NCBI GenBank assembly: GCA_003353795.1
Contig: PIVY01000007.1
Location: 1-58,727 of the forward strand
Length of the DNA: 58,727 bases
Reading direction: 5' to 3'
From: a bacterium
GTDB taxonomy: Bacteria > Krumholzibacteriota > Krumholzibacteriia > LZORAL124-64-63
Each line of letters starts with the position of its first letter. The stretch's first letter is position 1. The translations under genes were made by a program, and so were the position numbers. This document shows, piece after piece, positions 40,368-50,426 of the stretch. Under the pieces are notes generated by a model. The model searched no databases. It saw nothing but the letters and a program-made list of their open reading frames with translations, and was not told the DNA's origin.

Positions 40368-43305
40368 TTTCGAGCGTGCCCACGAAGCCGAGGGGCGGGG
40401 CGTCGGACTGTACACGCTCAACCGCATGGAGCTGGCGCTCGAGGCATTCGATGAGGCGGTCGAGCTGTTCGAGGTTGCGGCAAAGGAAACGAACGACGAC
40501 AAGATCGAATACCGACTGGCGAGCTCGTACAACAACCGGGGCACGACGCAGCGATCTCTCGGCAATCACGAGCGGACGAAAGCCGACTACTTCCGGGCAC
40601 TGGAGACTCTCGCAAAACTGTGGAGCAAGCACCGGGATTCGCAAGACATAGGCAGGGACCTGGCGGCGACGCTCAGCAATGTCGGGGACTGGCTTAACGA
40701 TTCAGAGGATCCGGGTGCTGCCGAAGAGTTCCTGCTGGCCTCGCTGCGTGTGCGGGAAAGCGTGCTGAAAGACCACCCGTCGGACGAACGATTGTTCGAA
40801 GGTCTCGTGCAAACGACGAAGAATCTCTCGCGCCTACACAAGAACCGCGGTTTCAGGCACGAGGCCGGTCTCCGCAACGAGTGGACGAAACTGATCCCGG
40901 GCAGTTCCCCCATCCCCTATTTCGTCAGGAATGCTCTCGCCGAGAGTCGGGCGGATGTGGAGCCTGAGCCGAAAGCTCGGCCCGCCGAGTTCTCAACAGA
41001 TCCTGCCTATCACGTCGACCTGCTCCAGATGGTCGCCACGGCCGTCATAGCCTGCGAAAACAACGCCCTCGCACACCGAGAGATTCCTCGAGGATTCGGA
41101 TTCGATATTGAAGAAGAAATCCCTCGCTGGTTCGCCGGCGACACCGAGGCCCGGGCGTTCCTGCTTGCTGTCTCGAAGCAAGATCACCTGGCGGGCGACT
41201 TCGGCTCGAACCCGCTCTACGGACGCCGCGACCTTGTGGGAATGATCATCGCCGATGGGAATCGCCGTGCAGGGCAGCGTTTCAATCTGGGCGTGGCGTT
41301 CCCGCACGACGGAATGAAACTGGAGACACGCGACCAACTGCTGTACGGCTTCCTCAATGCCCCGACGTCGTTGTTCCACATGCTTCGTATTCCGATCCTG
41401 CGAATCACGGAGTTCCAGACGTTCGTGACCACGATTCTTGTCGACCCCGGACGGCGCAGCAAGTTCATTCATGGCCGCAACGCCACAACCGGCGAGTCGA
41501 CAGTGATGATGTTCGGGCCGGTCGATGGGTTTCTGGGTACGATCACACTCTGGAACTACGACCTGGCGGCGTGCGATCCATCGCGCCTGATGACGCCAAC
41601 CCACGCAGCATGGTTTTTGAATGCAAGAGCTGTCGCTCAGCGGATCAAGGACGGCCAAGATCCGGTTCCGCCTCGAGAATCTGAGGCGTGGGACATCGAT
41701 GCCCACGCCTTCATGAGTGCCGTGCCGGAACTCAAGGGCAGGACAGGGCGTCCGGGACAGAGCGGAATCGTTCGAATATCGGCTGAGGTAACGGACCGCT
41801 CGCATCTGGTGTCGATTCTCTTGAGGAACGGTAGCCGACGAATTCAGGACGCCACCACGGACAGCGGAGATCTCTTGATCGACCGCTACTACCAGACGGC
41901 CTTGCCGGATTCAATGGATAGAAACTCCGCCCCGGTGTACGGAAAGACCGAGCCGCCGGTGGATGGATCCCACAGCAAGAACCTGCGGGCGCGCGATAAC
42001 CAGATTCCAACCATTGCCGTGCGCAACCTCGACGATATCGCCCATGCGGTGAAGAACCTGGGGCGGGACGATGAGATCATTCTCTATCGCGGACAGAACC
42101 AGAACTATGAAATCCAGCGCCCGGCAGAAGAGCAATATATGCTGTACGGCGCAACGGATCCGGGGGAAGTGTCGTTGCTGACCAGCGCGTCGCGCACGTT
42201 CTTTCCATACGATGAATTCCACGGTCGTTTTCAGCTCTATCTGCAGGGCCTGCTATACGAGCATGTTCCAACTAGTGCGCTCATGCGGGCCGTCTCAGAC
42301 GAGACGCGGCGGCTAAATGAGCCGTTTGACGACAAGTGGATTGCCAGCGCCTACAAGAAGTGGAAGCCGTGGTACGGAGAGTCGATCTGGGACCTGGTAG
42401 CAATGGGGTTAGCCCAGCACTACGGGGTGCCGACTCACGGACTCGATCTTACCGACGAGCCGGAAGTCGCGCTGTGGTTCGCCGTCCACCAGTACTACGA
42501 ACACGAGCGTCGTGGGCAGAAAAGGGCCTGGTATCGCCGTCTCGAGGGTTGGGAGAAGGCTCAATCGCCGGTGATCTACGCAGTTGCGGTCAAGGCGGAT
42601 CTGAAGCGCCATCTCGACTCGGCGATGCGCGAACTCTCATTCCCATACCCGCTTCGCGTCGGACGCCAGAGCGCCTATCTTCATCACGGGGGCTGGGGGC
42701 TGCAGGCGAACGCATGCGCTGAGGACATTCGCCTGGCGATGATCCTTGACCCCGAGTTCGAGATTCCGGACATGCCGGATCCGCGCTACTGGTTCCCGGG
42801 GCCCGATCGGGATCCATTCTACCGCAAGATGCTGTACGCCAAGGCGCTCGACACCGGCGAAGAGCTGTTTGACCGAATCGTAGAATATGAGGATCCTCGC
42901 GACGGGGCGCTCTACGAGGCCATCATGATGGAGCGTTTCGACGAGGCGCAGATCCTTCTTGAGAGTGGTGCGGGCGTGCACTATCGCGATCCCGGGGACC
43001 CAGATCGGCGGCAACTCGGCCCCAATCGCGGTCTGACGGCGCTGCACTGGGCGGCTTTTTACGGTCAAGTCGATCTCGTCACGGCGTTGCTGAACTCGGG
43101 CGCAGACATCAACGCGGCCGACATCAATGGACGGCGCCCGCTCGCTTGTGCCGCTATGCGTGGCGAGGCAGCAGGGGTTCGCCAACTCCTGCGTCGAGGC
43201 GCCAGTGCAGGCGCGCTTGCATACGGTGGATGGACAATGATTCCGCCGCAGCGGCGCTCTCGGGCGGTTCTCGACGTGCTGCGAGAATATGAAATCGACG
43301 GGTGA
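40354..43305 (+). CDS. TPR-FRG-ankyrin protein, candidate effector or defence gene
   Basis: The ATG at 40354 follows AAGGAGGTGGCTGGT; the protein has 983 residues and no signal peptide. Residues about 5-185 are helical TPR-like repeats. Residues about 210-560 are a unique alpha/beta region I cannot assign. Residues about 570-720 are an FRG domain: DDEIILYRGQNQNYEI, then WDLVAMGLAQHYGVPTHGLDLTDEPEVALWFA, the FRG and QHYGxPTxxLD signatures. Residues about 850-955 hold ankyrin repeats (GLTALHWAAFYGQVDLVTALLNSGADINAADINGRRPLA). FRG domains are of unknown function and frequent in mobile or defence loci. Codon use is less GC-biased than in flanking genes, and an IS256 remnant abuts its start, so it was probably acquired. 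Confidence 0.8.
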   Translation: MPADSFERAHEAEGRGVGLYTLNRMELALEAFDEAVELFEVAAKETNDDKIEYRLASSYNNRGTTQRSLGNHERTKADYFRALETLAKLWSKHRDSQDIGRDLAATLSNVGDWLNDSEDPGAAEEFLLASLRVRESVLKDHPSDERLFEGLVQTTKNLSRLHKNRGFRHEAGLRNEWTKLIPGSSPIPYFVRNALAESRADVEPEPKARPAEFSTDPAYHVDLLQMVATAVIACENNALAHREIPRGFGFDIEEEIPRWFAGDTEARAFLLAVSKQDHLAGDFGSNPLYGRRDLVGMIIADGNRRAGQRFNLGVAFPHDGMKLETRDQLLYGFLNAPTSLFHMLRIPILRITEFQTFVTTILVDPGRRSKFIHGRNATTGESTVMMFGPVDGFLGTITLWNYDLAACDPSRLMTPTHAAWFLNARAVAQRIKDGQDPVPPRESEAWDIDAHAFMSAVPELKGRTGRPGQSGIVRISAEVTDRSHLVSILLRNGSRRIQDATTDSGDLLIDRYYQTALPDSMDRNSAPVYGKTEPPVDGSHSKNLRARDNQIPTIAVRNLDDIAHAVKNLGRDDEIILYRGQNQNYEIQRPAEEQYMLYGATDPGEVSLLTSASRTFFPYDEFHGRFQLYLQGLLYEHVPTSALMRAVSDETRRLNEPFDDKWIASAYKKWKPWYGESIWDLVAMGLAQHYGVPTHGLDLTDEPEVALWFAVHQYYEHERRGQKRAWYRRLEGWEKAQSPVIYAVAVKADLKRHLDSAMRELSFPYPLRVGRQSAYLHHGGWGLQANACAEDIRLAMILDPEFEIPDMPDPRYWFPGPDRDPFYRKMLYAKALDTGEELFDRIVEYEDPRDGALYEAIMMERFDEAQILLESGAGVHYRDPGDPDRRQLGPNRGLTALHWAAFYGQVDLVTALLNSGADINAADINGRRPLACAAMRGEAAGVRQLLRRGASAGALAYGGWTMIPPQRRSRAVLDVLREYEIDG

Positions 43306-43388
43306 ACTTACGCCCATGCATATGCACGGCCCGCGCCATCCCCGCCCGCAGTTTGGCGCCACGGCATCAGCCTGAATCCCTGTTTTCA

Positions 43389-43418
43389 TTGACCGATGCC
43401 GTCAGCTCCAGGTAGAGT
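43389..43418 (+). promoter_or_regulatory. Possible promoter for the 43577 lipoprotein
   Basis: TTGACC (43389-43394) and TAGAGT (43413-43418) are 18 bases apart in the 271-base gap before the lipoprotein gene. The match is fair at the -35 and weak at the -10. Confidence 0.25.
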
Positions 43419-43576
43419 TGAAACATCGATATCGACCAGCCTGCCGCCCATGCAGATCCATAGCGATACGATGGCGATATGCCTCTCTATCCCGCTATCG
43501 GCATGAGTCGCCGCGCGCCCGTCGGACCAGACATAACGAAGTTTCCGACAGCAGACGATCACCCTGGAGGCACATC

Positions 43577-45328
43577 ATGCGTCGCAACTCGATCCTGGTT
43601 TTACTATCCGTCCTGCTCGTGTCCGCCTGCGGCGATTCGACCGATCCGGGTGATGCCTCTCCGGATTCCGAGGCCGTCCTTGCCGACAACGTCGCCCTCG
43701 TGGAAGACGATGGCGTTCTTACACTCGAGGCCGTCGTCGACTCCACCTACACCTACAGCTTCGACGGCGACGATCATGGCCTCGCCGTGGGCGACGTCCT
43801 GTACAGCGCGACGGAATCATCGGCCTACCTGCGCAAGGTCACGTCCCTGGCCGACCAGGACGGTATGGTGATCGTCGAGACGACTGATGCGTCCTTCGCC
43901 GAGGTCATCTTGCAAGGCGGATTTGAGTTGCAGACGACCTTGACTCCGGCGCTCATGGCCGAGCAGCGGCACGCGTTCGAGAAGGCTGTGGATGGAGTAT
44001 TCATCGACGACCACGGCGTCCTTCATATGAGCGACGTCACCCTCGTCGACGAATCGACATACAGTCTCGTCATGACCCACGCCGCAGCGTCGTTCGAGTC
44101 CGTCCTCGATTGCTATGCGACATGGGACGGAGGGATCGAAACGTTCGGCACCATCTACACCGGCACGCTTTCTCTGGCCTGCGGGCTCGAAGCCACGGCA
44201 GCGGCATCCGTCGACGAGGGCGGCGAGATCCTGCTTGGCGAACTGCCCTTCCCGGTCATCTGGGCAACGGTCCCGGGGCTGCCCATTCTGATCCCCGTGG
44301 AACCCGTTCTATCCTTCCGCGCCGGGTACACGATCCACTGCTCCGCCCAGGGATCCATCTCGACCGGCGTGACCAACCAGACCTCCTTGACCGTCGGCGC
44401 GCGCTACGACCGCCTGACCGGCTGGGTGCCGGCATGGGAGCCCAGCCAGACTCTCGTCCCGGATCCCTTCGACTGGGACGCCAGCGGGGAGGCCCTGATC
44501 AGGGCGTACATCGAGCCCAGATTCTCGTTGCGCATCGCCTGGACGGCGGGGCCCTACGTGGCCGTGGATCCCTATCTGCAACTCGAACTCGACGTGGACA
44601 CCGAGAGTGCCGCCTGGGCCTTGAATGCCGGCGTGGAATCTCGGCTGGGCATGGAGGTCACGATCCTCGACCATACCCTTGCGGACTATTCCATGACGTT
44701 GACCAACGACATGCTCACGATCCTCGAAGGCTCCCTGGATTTTGACGATACGGTGCCGATCGATCTGATCCAGGTCTACGACTCCGTGACCGGACTCGCT
44801 GACAGCCCCTTCCTCGACCAGACGGTGACGATAGAAGGAGTGATCACCGTACCGCCGGGTACCTACAATTCCTTTGGGCATGCGATCGTGGACGACACGG
44901 GAGGCATGGAATTCTGGCTGGAGAACTCCAGTCTGCTACTGGGCGACCGGGTCCGAATCACGGGGACCGTCTGGGTGTACACGGGCGCGGCGTCGGAAAA
45001 CATCCAGCTGGCCGATGCGACGGCGGAACTGATTGCTCACGGCTCGCCGCCCGCGCCGATCGTCCTGTCGGTCATGGAGATCGCGGGCGATCACGAAAAT
45101 GTCGGAAGCCTGGTCGAGACCTCGGGAATCTTCAGGCACCATCCCGACCACCGTTTTGAATTCTATGTCGATGACGGCGACGCATCCGTACTCGTCTACA
45201 TCGACCCGACCACCTGGATCGATTTCTCCGGTTTCTCCGACGGGGATCCGATCAACGTCGTTGGGGTCTGCCGCAACTACGCCGGCACACCGGAGATCGT
45301 ACCGAGATGGTCGGCTGATCTCCGGTGA
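43577..45328 (+). CDS. Lipoprotein with C-terminal OB-fold-like domains, function unknown
   Basis: The ATG at 43577 (CTGGAGG upstream) gives 583 residues with a lipobox (ILVLLSVLLVSACGDSTDPG); the longer upstream frame lacks such a signal. Residues about 40-420 are a beta-rich region without clear family. The last ~170 residues contain two small beta domains (FLDQTVTIEGVITVPPGTYN, LGDRVRITGTVWVYTG, then GSLVETSGIFRHHPDHRFEFYV and DGDPINVVGVCRNYAGTPEI). They follow the pattern of OB-fold modules seen in secreted nucleases and lipoproteins. No nuclease active site is visible. Confidence 0.72.
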   Translation: MRRNSILVLLSVLLVSACGDSTDPGDASPDSEAVLADNVALVEDDGVLTLEAVVDSTYTYSFDGDDHGLAVGDVLYSATESSAYLRKVTSLADQDGMVIVETTDASFAEVILQGGFELQTTLTPALMAEQRHAFEKAVDGVFIDDHGVLHMSDVTLVDESTYSLVMTHAAASFESVLDCYATWDGGIETFGTIYTGTLSLACGLEATAAASVDEGGEILLGELPFPVIWATVPGLPILIPVEPVLSFRAGYTIHCSAQGSISTGVTNQTSLTVGARYDRLTGWVPAWEPSQTLVPDPFDWDASGEALIRAYIEPRFSLRIAWTAGPYVAVDPYLQLELDVDTESAAWALNAGVESRLGMEVTILDHTLADYSMTLTNDMLTILEGSLDFDDTVPIDLIQVYDSVTGLADSPFLDQTVTIEGVITVPPGTYNSFGHAIVDDTGGMEFWLENSSLLLGDRVRITGTVWVYTGAASENIQLADATAELIAHGSPPAPIVLSVMEIAGDHENVGSLVETSGIFRHHPDHRFEFYVDDGDASVLVYIDPTTWIDFSGFSDGDPINVVGVCRNYAGTPEIVPRWSADLR

Positions 45329-45600
45329 ATGAGAGCAGCCAGCACCGACCCGCAATTCACCGCACCAACGAGAAATCTTCCTGACCGTCGCGCCCTTCGC
45401 CGCCACCATCCTCAACAGGTACGTCCCAGACGGCATCGTCCGCCCCGCCCCGCCCCATCCCGGGGGAGTGGCTGGCGCGCGCCGTCGGTTGACGTCCGAA
45501 ACCTTTGTGCCGAGGATGTTGGCGTTGTCTCGAGCCAATGACCGGCGCTCCGCGGCATACCCGCCACCTACACACCAATTTCAGGAGATCGAGGATCCAT

Positions 45601-47187
45601 ATGAAGATCGCCATATCGCCCAGACGGCTACGCGAGACGAAACCACGGACTCTCGCCCTGTCCGTCGCCTTCCTCGGAATCCTCGCCACCGTCCCATTCG
45701 CCTCGGCTCAGGAATCCCCGACCCCCGGATTCAACAACAAGATCCCCGAGTCGATCCTGTCTCCCAATGAAGTGAAGACGCAGATCGGCACTCTCGAATT
45801 CTTCGACGGAATCCCCACCAAGGAGTCCGCCGCTCTGCTCTTCGAGAACCTGGACCTCAGTCGTGGCGTGCAGACGTTCCTGAACGGAATGCCAGCCGCC
45901 AACTTCGAGGCCGGTCGGGCCGGTCACATCGCCCTTGGCCAGGTCGAGGCCAACCAGGTCGTGATCTTCGACGAGCTGATGGACAGCAACTCGCTGTTCC
46001 TCACCGGCAATGCCGGTACGGTCTACGCCACGTCCTTCCTCGATCTGGAACGAGACGGGCCGACGGTGGTCGAGATTCCGGCCGGTACGGGGCCGGGGAT
46101 TATGGTCGGATCGTTCACGCGGAACATCATCGACATGGGCCCTCCGGGTCCCCATCGGGGCCAGGGCGGCAAGTTCCTGATCCTGCCGCCCAGCTACGAC
46201 GAGGCGGATTTCGAGGGGCTCGTTCCGCAGGGCGTCTACACCATCGCCAGTTCACGCAGCTATGCGGTGTGGCTCCTGCTGCGCGGGTTCCTCGTCGATG
46301 GCAAGCCGGATTACTCCAGCGAGTTGTTCAGAAACGGCATCAAGATCTATCCGCTCAGCACCGCGGCCAATCCGCCGGAGATGGAATTCATCAAGGGTTC
46401 GGGGACGGAGTTCAACACCATTCACTCCGCCAACTACGAGTTCTACGAGGAACTCCACGCCGTGATCGATCGCGAACCGATCGAATTCCTGGATCCTGAA
46501 CTCCGCGGTCTTTTTGCGTCCATCGGCATTCAGAAGGGAAGCCCTTTTACCCCGGACGAGCGGATGAAGACTATTCTGACGCAAGCTGCGAAGCTGGGTA
46601 ACGCCACGGTGCGCGCTCTGTTCTGGGCTGAGCGAGATCAGTCCGAATTCCTTTACGAGGGTAGCTACTGGAAACGCGGCATGATCGGCAACTCCCACGA
46701 GTTCCTCGCGGACCAGGGGCTTGGTGGGCGTAACATCGATGCGCGCGCCCAGTACTTCTACATGGCGACCTTCAACTCGCCCGCCATGGTCTGGAAGCTC
46801 ATAGGCAGGGGATCGCAGTACGCCTGGGGCTATCTCGATCGCGAAGGCGACTACCTGGACGGCGGCAAGTCCTACAAGCTGAACCTCCCCGGCGACGCGC
46901 CCGCCGAGAAGTTCATGTCGATCGTGGTCTACGATTCGCAGACCCGCTCCATGCTGCAGACCGACCAGCCTTTCCCGAACAAGAACAACAAGCGCGACGA
47001 GTTGATCACCAACGACGACGGGTCCATCGACCTCTACTTCGGCCCCGAGGCGCCCGAGGGGAAAGAGGCGAACTGGATCCAGACGGTTCCCGAGAAGGGA
47101 TGGTTCTGCCTCCTGCGTCTCTACAGCCCCACCGAGCCGTGGTTCGACAAGACTTGGCGGCCGGGCGAGATCGAACTGGTGAAATGA
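45601..47187 (+). CDS. DUF1254/DUF1214 domain secreted protein
   Basis: The ATG at 45601 gives 528 residues with a signal peptide (TLALSVAFLGILATVPFASA). The N-terminal half is DUF1254 (ETLEFFDGIPT-type start, LFENLDLSRGVQTFLNGMPAAN, NTGTVYATSFLDLERDGP-like strand). The C-terminal third is DUF1214 (YLDREGDYLDGGKSYKLNLPGDAPAEKFMSIVVYDSQTRSM; DGSIDLYFGPEAPEGKEANWIQT; GWFCLLRLYSPTEPWFD). These domains always occur together in exported proteins whose role is not established. A sulfatase gene starts 25 bases downstream, so the two are probably one operon. The 272-base gap 45329-45600 shows no clear promoter. Confidence 0.88.
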   Translation: MKIAISPRRLRETKPRTLALSVAFLGILATVPFASAQESPTPGFNNKIPESILSPNEVKTQIGTLEFFDGIPTKESAALLFENLDLSRGVQTFLNGMPAANFEAGRAGHIALGQVEANQVVIFDELMDSNSLFLTGNAGTVYATSFLDLERDGPTVVEIPAGTGPGIMVGSFTRNIIDMGPPGPHRGQGGKFLILPPSYDEADFEGLVPQGVYTIASSRSYAVWLLLRGFLVDGKPDYSSELFRNGIKIYPLSTAANPPEMEFIKGSGTEFNTIHSANYEFYEELHAVIDREPIEFLDPELRGLFASIGIQKGSPFTPDERMKTILTQAAKLGNATVRALFWAERDQSEFLYEGSYWKRGMIGNSHEFLADQGLGGRNIDARAQYFYMATFNSPAMVWKLIGRGSQYAWGYLDREGDYLDGGKSYKLNLPGDAPAEKFMSIVVYDSQTRSMLQTDQPFPNKNNKRDELITNDDGSIDLYFGPEAPEGKEANWIQTVPEKGWFCLLRLYSPTEPWFDKTWRPGEIELVK

Positions 47188-47212
47188 AATTGAATCCCCT
47201 GGGAGGCGACTC

Positions 47213-48877
47213 ATGATGCGATCCATGCTGATGATCGTTCTCGTATCGATGCTGGTTGGCTGCGGCAATGGCGAAGAGGAAGCTCGCCAGGACCTCGCCG
47301 GGAGCCCCAACATCCTGCTGATCGTCGCCGACGATCTCGGCTACTCGGACATCGGCCCGTTCGGCGGAGAGATCGCCACGCCGACCCTCGACACCCTGGC
47401 GCGCGAGGGACTGACGTTCAGCAACTTCCACGTGTTGCCAACCTGCTCGCCGTCGCGGTCCGTTCTGCTTTCCGGGGTGGACAACCACCTGGCGGGCTTG
47501 GGGACGATGGGGGAAATAATGACACCGGAGATGGAGGGCCACCCCGGCTATGTGGGGCACTTGAACTTCGAGGTCGCCGCCCTGCCCGAAGTCCTGAGGG
47601 CCGCGGGCTACCACACCTACATGGCCGGCAAGTGGCATCTCGGGTCGGAAGAGGCAACGAGCCCGTACGCCAGAGGTTTCGAGGAGACGTTCGCCCTCGT
47701 TCCGGGCGGGGGAAGCCACTGGAACGACCGCAGGCCACTGTCGCCTCCACAAACGATGATCTACCGCCGCAACGGTAATATTGTCGCGTCACTGCCCGAC
47801 GATTTCTACTCGACGAAGGACTACACCGACCATCTGCTCGAATGGATCGCGAGCGACCATGGCGACGGCAAACCCTTCTTCGCCTACCTGTCGTACACCG
47901 CGCCACACGACCCGCTACACGCACCCAGGGAGTACATCGAAAAGTACGCGGGCAAATACGACGACGGCTGGGACGCCCTCCGAGAGACACGACTCGAGCG
48001 GCTGAAGGCGCTCGGCATTGTCGCGGATGGCACCCAGGCCTTTCCTCGGCTCCCCAATGTCAAAGCCTGGGACGCCATGTCTGAGGACAAGAAACGGGAG
48101 CACGCGCGCGACATGGAAGTCTACGCCGCGATGATCGACTACATGGATGAGCAGATCGCTCGGGTCATCGATCGTCTGAAGGAGACCGGGGAGTATGAAA
48201 ACACCTTGATCCTGTTCTTTTCGGACAACGGGGCAAACGGAGCTCTACCGACCGCGTACCCTGGCCAGACCGAAGAATTCCTGAACTCCTTCGACAACAG
48301 CCTGGAGAATCGCGGTCTGGTCAATTCCTTCATCGAGCAAGGGCCGGGCTGGGCGCAGGCCAGCATGTCTCCTGGCCGCATGTTCAAGGCGTTCACGTCC
48401 GAGGGCGGGATCCGCTCGCCGTGTCTGGTCAAGGTTCCGGGCCAATCCACGAATGCCGGTACCATGAATCACTCGTTCTTCCACGTGCGCGACATCACGC
48501 CCACCATCCTCGATTTCGCGGGCGTTCCGCACCCTCGGAAAATTGGAGAACGCAAGATACGGCCGCTGCAGGGAAACTCTGTTCTGGACCTATTCGTGGG
48601 GAAGACTCAAGCCGCCTACGCCGGGGCGGACGAGGTCGGATACGAACTCTTCGGCTTGAAGGCCTTCTTCGTAGGCGACTGGAAGATCCTGTGGATGCCG
48701 GAGCCCTTCGGGACGGGTGAGTGGGAGTTGTTCGATGTGAAGCAGGATCCCGCCGAGATGAACGACCTGAGTGCGCAGCACCCTGATCGGCTCGAGGAGA
48801 TGATTGCGCGCTGGGAGCAGTACAAGAAAGACAACGGCGTTCTGGATATCTCGTATGATCTTTCGGACATCGAGTGA
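47213..48877 (+). CDS. Sulfatase (formylglycine-dependent), lipoprotein
   Basis: This 554-residue protein has a lipobox (LMIVLVSMLVGCGNGEE); the start is 47213 or the adjacent ATG at 47216, with GGGAGGC upstream. Metal-site residues begin at VADDLGYSDIG (Asp-Asp). The maturation motif is CSPSR with Cys78 as the residue converted to formylglycine, and GKWHLG and FFSDNGANG complete the arylsulfatase active site. Sulfatases of this class hydrolyse sulfate esters of polysaccharides or aromatic compounds. A radical or FGE-type maturase is not in the window. It lies directly after the DUF1254 gene. Confidence 0.94.
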   Translation: MMRSMLMIVLVSMLVGCGNGEEEARQDLAGSPNILLIVADDLGYSDIGPFGGEIATPTLDTLAREGLTFSNFHVLPTCSPSRSVLLSGVDNHLAGLGTMGEIMTPEMEGHPGYVGHLNFEVAALPEVLRAAGYHTYMAGKWHLGSEEATSPYARGFEETFALVPGGGSHWNDRRPLSPPQTMIYRRNGNIVASLPDDFYSTKDYTDHLLEWIASDHGDGKPFFAYLSYTAPHDPLHAPREYIEKYAGKYDDGWDALRETRLERLKALGIVADGTQAFPRLPNVKAWDAMSEDKKREHARDMEVYAAMIDYMDEQIARVIDRLKETGEYENTLILFFSDNGANGALPTAYPGQTEEFLNSFDNSLENRGLVNSFIEQGPGWAQASMSPGRMFKAFTSEGGIRSPCLVKVPGQSTNAGTMNHSFFHVRDITPTILDFAGVPHPRKIGERKIRPLQGNSVLDLFVGKTQAAYAGADEVGYELFGLKAFFVGDWKILWMPEPFGTGEWELFDVKQDPAEMNDLSAQHPDRLEEMIARWEQYKKDNGVLDISYDLSDIE

Positions 48878-48908
48878 TGGAAGACCAGTCTCGGACCTTC
48901 GGAATCTG

Positions 48909-50288
48909 TCAACACTCCGTGATGTTGATCGCCAGCCCCCCGGTCGACGTCTCCTTGTACTTCGACTGCATGTCCATCCCGGTCTGCCGCATGGTCCGGA
49001 TCACCTGATCAAGCGACACGGTTGCCTTGCATGTCCGGCGCATGGCGATCCGCGCCGCGTTGACCGCCTTCACCGCGGCCATGGCGTTACGCTCGATACA
49101 TGGGATCTGCACCAGCCCACCCACGGGGTCACAGGTCAGCCCCAGGTTGTGCTCCATGCCGATCTCCGCCGCGTTCTCCACCTGCTCCGGCGTACCGCCG
49201 GCCAACTGCGCCAGCCCCGCTGCCGCCATGGAGCATGCCACGCCAACCTCGCCCTGGCAGCCCACCTCGGCGCCGGATATCGACGCGTTGGTCTTGTAGA
49301 GCATGCCGATGGCGCCGGCGGTGAGCAGGAAATCGCGTGAGGCCGTGGGCGGCACGCGGCGGTAGAAACGCTCGATGAAGCGCAGGCAGGCGGGCACGAT
49401 GCCGGCCGCGCCGTTGGTGGGAGCGGTGACCACTCGGCCGCCCGCTGCGTTCTCCTCGTTCACGGCCAGGGCGTAGAGGGAGATCCAGTCCATGGCGCCG
49501 AGGGGATCGCCGAACGCGCCCTCGTTCTGCTGGGTGAGGGTGTCGTGAAGCGCCGGCGCGCGTCGTTGCACGCCCATGCCGCCGGGCAGTTCGCCGCGCT
49601 GGCGGAATCCACGCTCCACGCAGTCGTTCATGGTGCGGTCGATGTGCACCAGGCCGGCCTCTATCTCCTCGGTGGTTCGCCAGGCGTGCTCGTTGGCCAG
49701 GATGATCTCGGCGATGCTCAGGCCCGTGGTCCCGGCGATCGCGAGCAACTCGTCGCCCGTGGCGAACGGGTGCGGCACGGTGACGGGATCCTTGATCAGC
49801 TGATCGGCCTGGGCGGTCTTGGCGCCGACGATGAATCCCCCGCCGATGGAGTAGAAGTCCTTCTCGTAGATCACCGCGCCGGCCGCGTCGAAGACCGTGA
49901 AGTGCATGCCGTTGGGGTGATGGGGGAGCAGCTCGTCGGGCTTGAAGACGATGTCGCGGTCCGGCACGAAGGCCATGGTGCGCTGGCCGCCGAGGGAGAG
50001 TTCGCCGCTCGACACCACGCCGTCGTGGAGCTCGTCCTGCCGGTCCGGATCCATGGTCTCCGGCTCCTGGCCCTGCAGGCCCCAGATCACGGCGCGATCG
50101 GTATGATGGCCGACGCCGGTGGAGGCCAGCGAGCCGTAGAGGTCGCAGCGGATCCGCGCGGCGGATTCGAACACATCGTGCTTCTTCAGCTTGGCCAGCA
50201 GGAAATTGGCCGCGCGCATGGGACCCACCGTGTGCGACGACGAGGGGCCGATGCCGATCTTGAAGATGTCGAATACGCTCAGTTCCAT
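48909..50288 (-). CDS. sdaA: L-serine ammonia-lyase (iron-sulfur type, single chain)
   Basis: The 459-residue enzyme deaminates L-serine to pyruvate and ammonia. The ATG at 50288 is chosen because GGAG lies 8 bases upstream; a GTG 3 codons earlier is possible. The N-terminal domain ([21 protein letters not shown]) and the C-terminal catalytic domain ([58 protein letters not shown]) are fused as in type II SdaA. The cysteines that ligate the 4Fe-4S cluster are present. It is convergent with the sulfatase gene. No regulator is adjacent. Confidence 0.95.
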   Translation of the reverse strand: MELSVFDIFKIGIGPSSSHTVGPMRAANFLLAKLKKHDVFESAARIRCDLYGSLASTGVGHHTDRAVIWGLQGQEPETMDPDRQDELHDGVVSSGELSLGGQRTMAFVPDRDIVFKPDELLPHHPNGMHFTVFDAAGAVIYEKDFYSIGGGFIVGAKTAQADQLIKDPVTVPHPFATGDELLAIAGTTGLSIAEIILANEHAWRTTEEIEAGLVHIDRTMNDCVERGFRQRGELPGGMGVQRRAPALHDTLTQQNEGAFGDPLGAMDWISLYALAVNEENAAGGRVVTAPTNGAAGIVPACLRFIERFYRRVPPTASRDFLLTAGAIGMLYKTNASISGAEVGCQGEVGVACSMAAAGLAQLAGGTPEQVENAAEIGMEHNLGLTCDPVGGLVQIPCIERNAMAAVKAVNAARIAMRRTCKATVSLDQVIRTMRQTGMDMQSKYKETSTGGLAINITEC

Positions 50289-50426
50289 GGTGTACACTCC
50301 GCTCGGGATCGGGGCGTCGCCGGTTGACCGATCGGCTCACAGCCTACACGATCCGGATCGGTCCGGCGCGGGAAACGTACGGCGCCGGTCGGAAGTGTTC
50401 ACCAGATACCGGGTAGGGGCGTGGCC

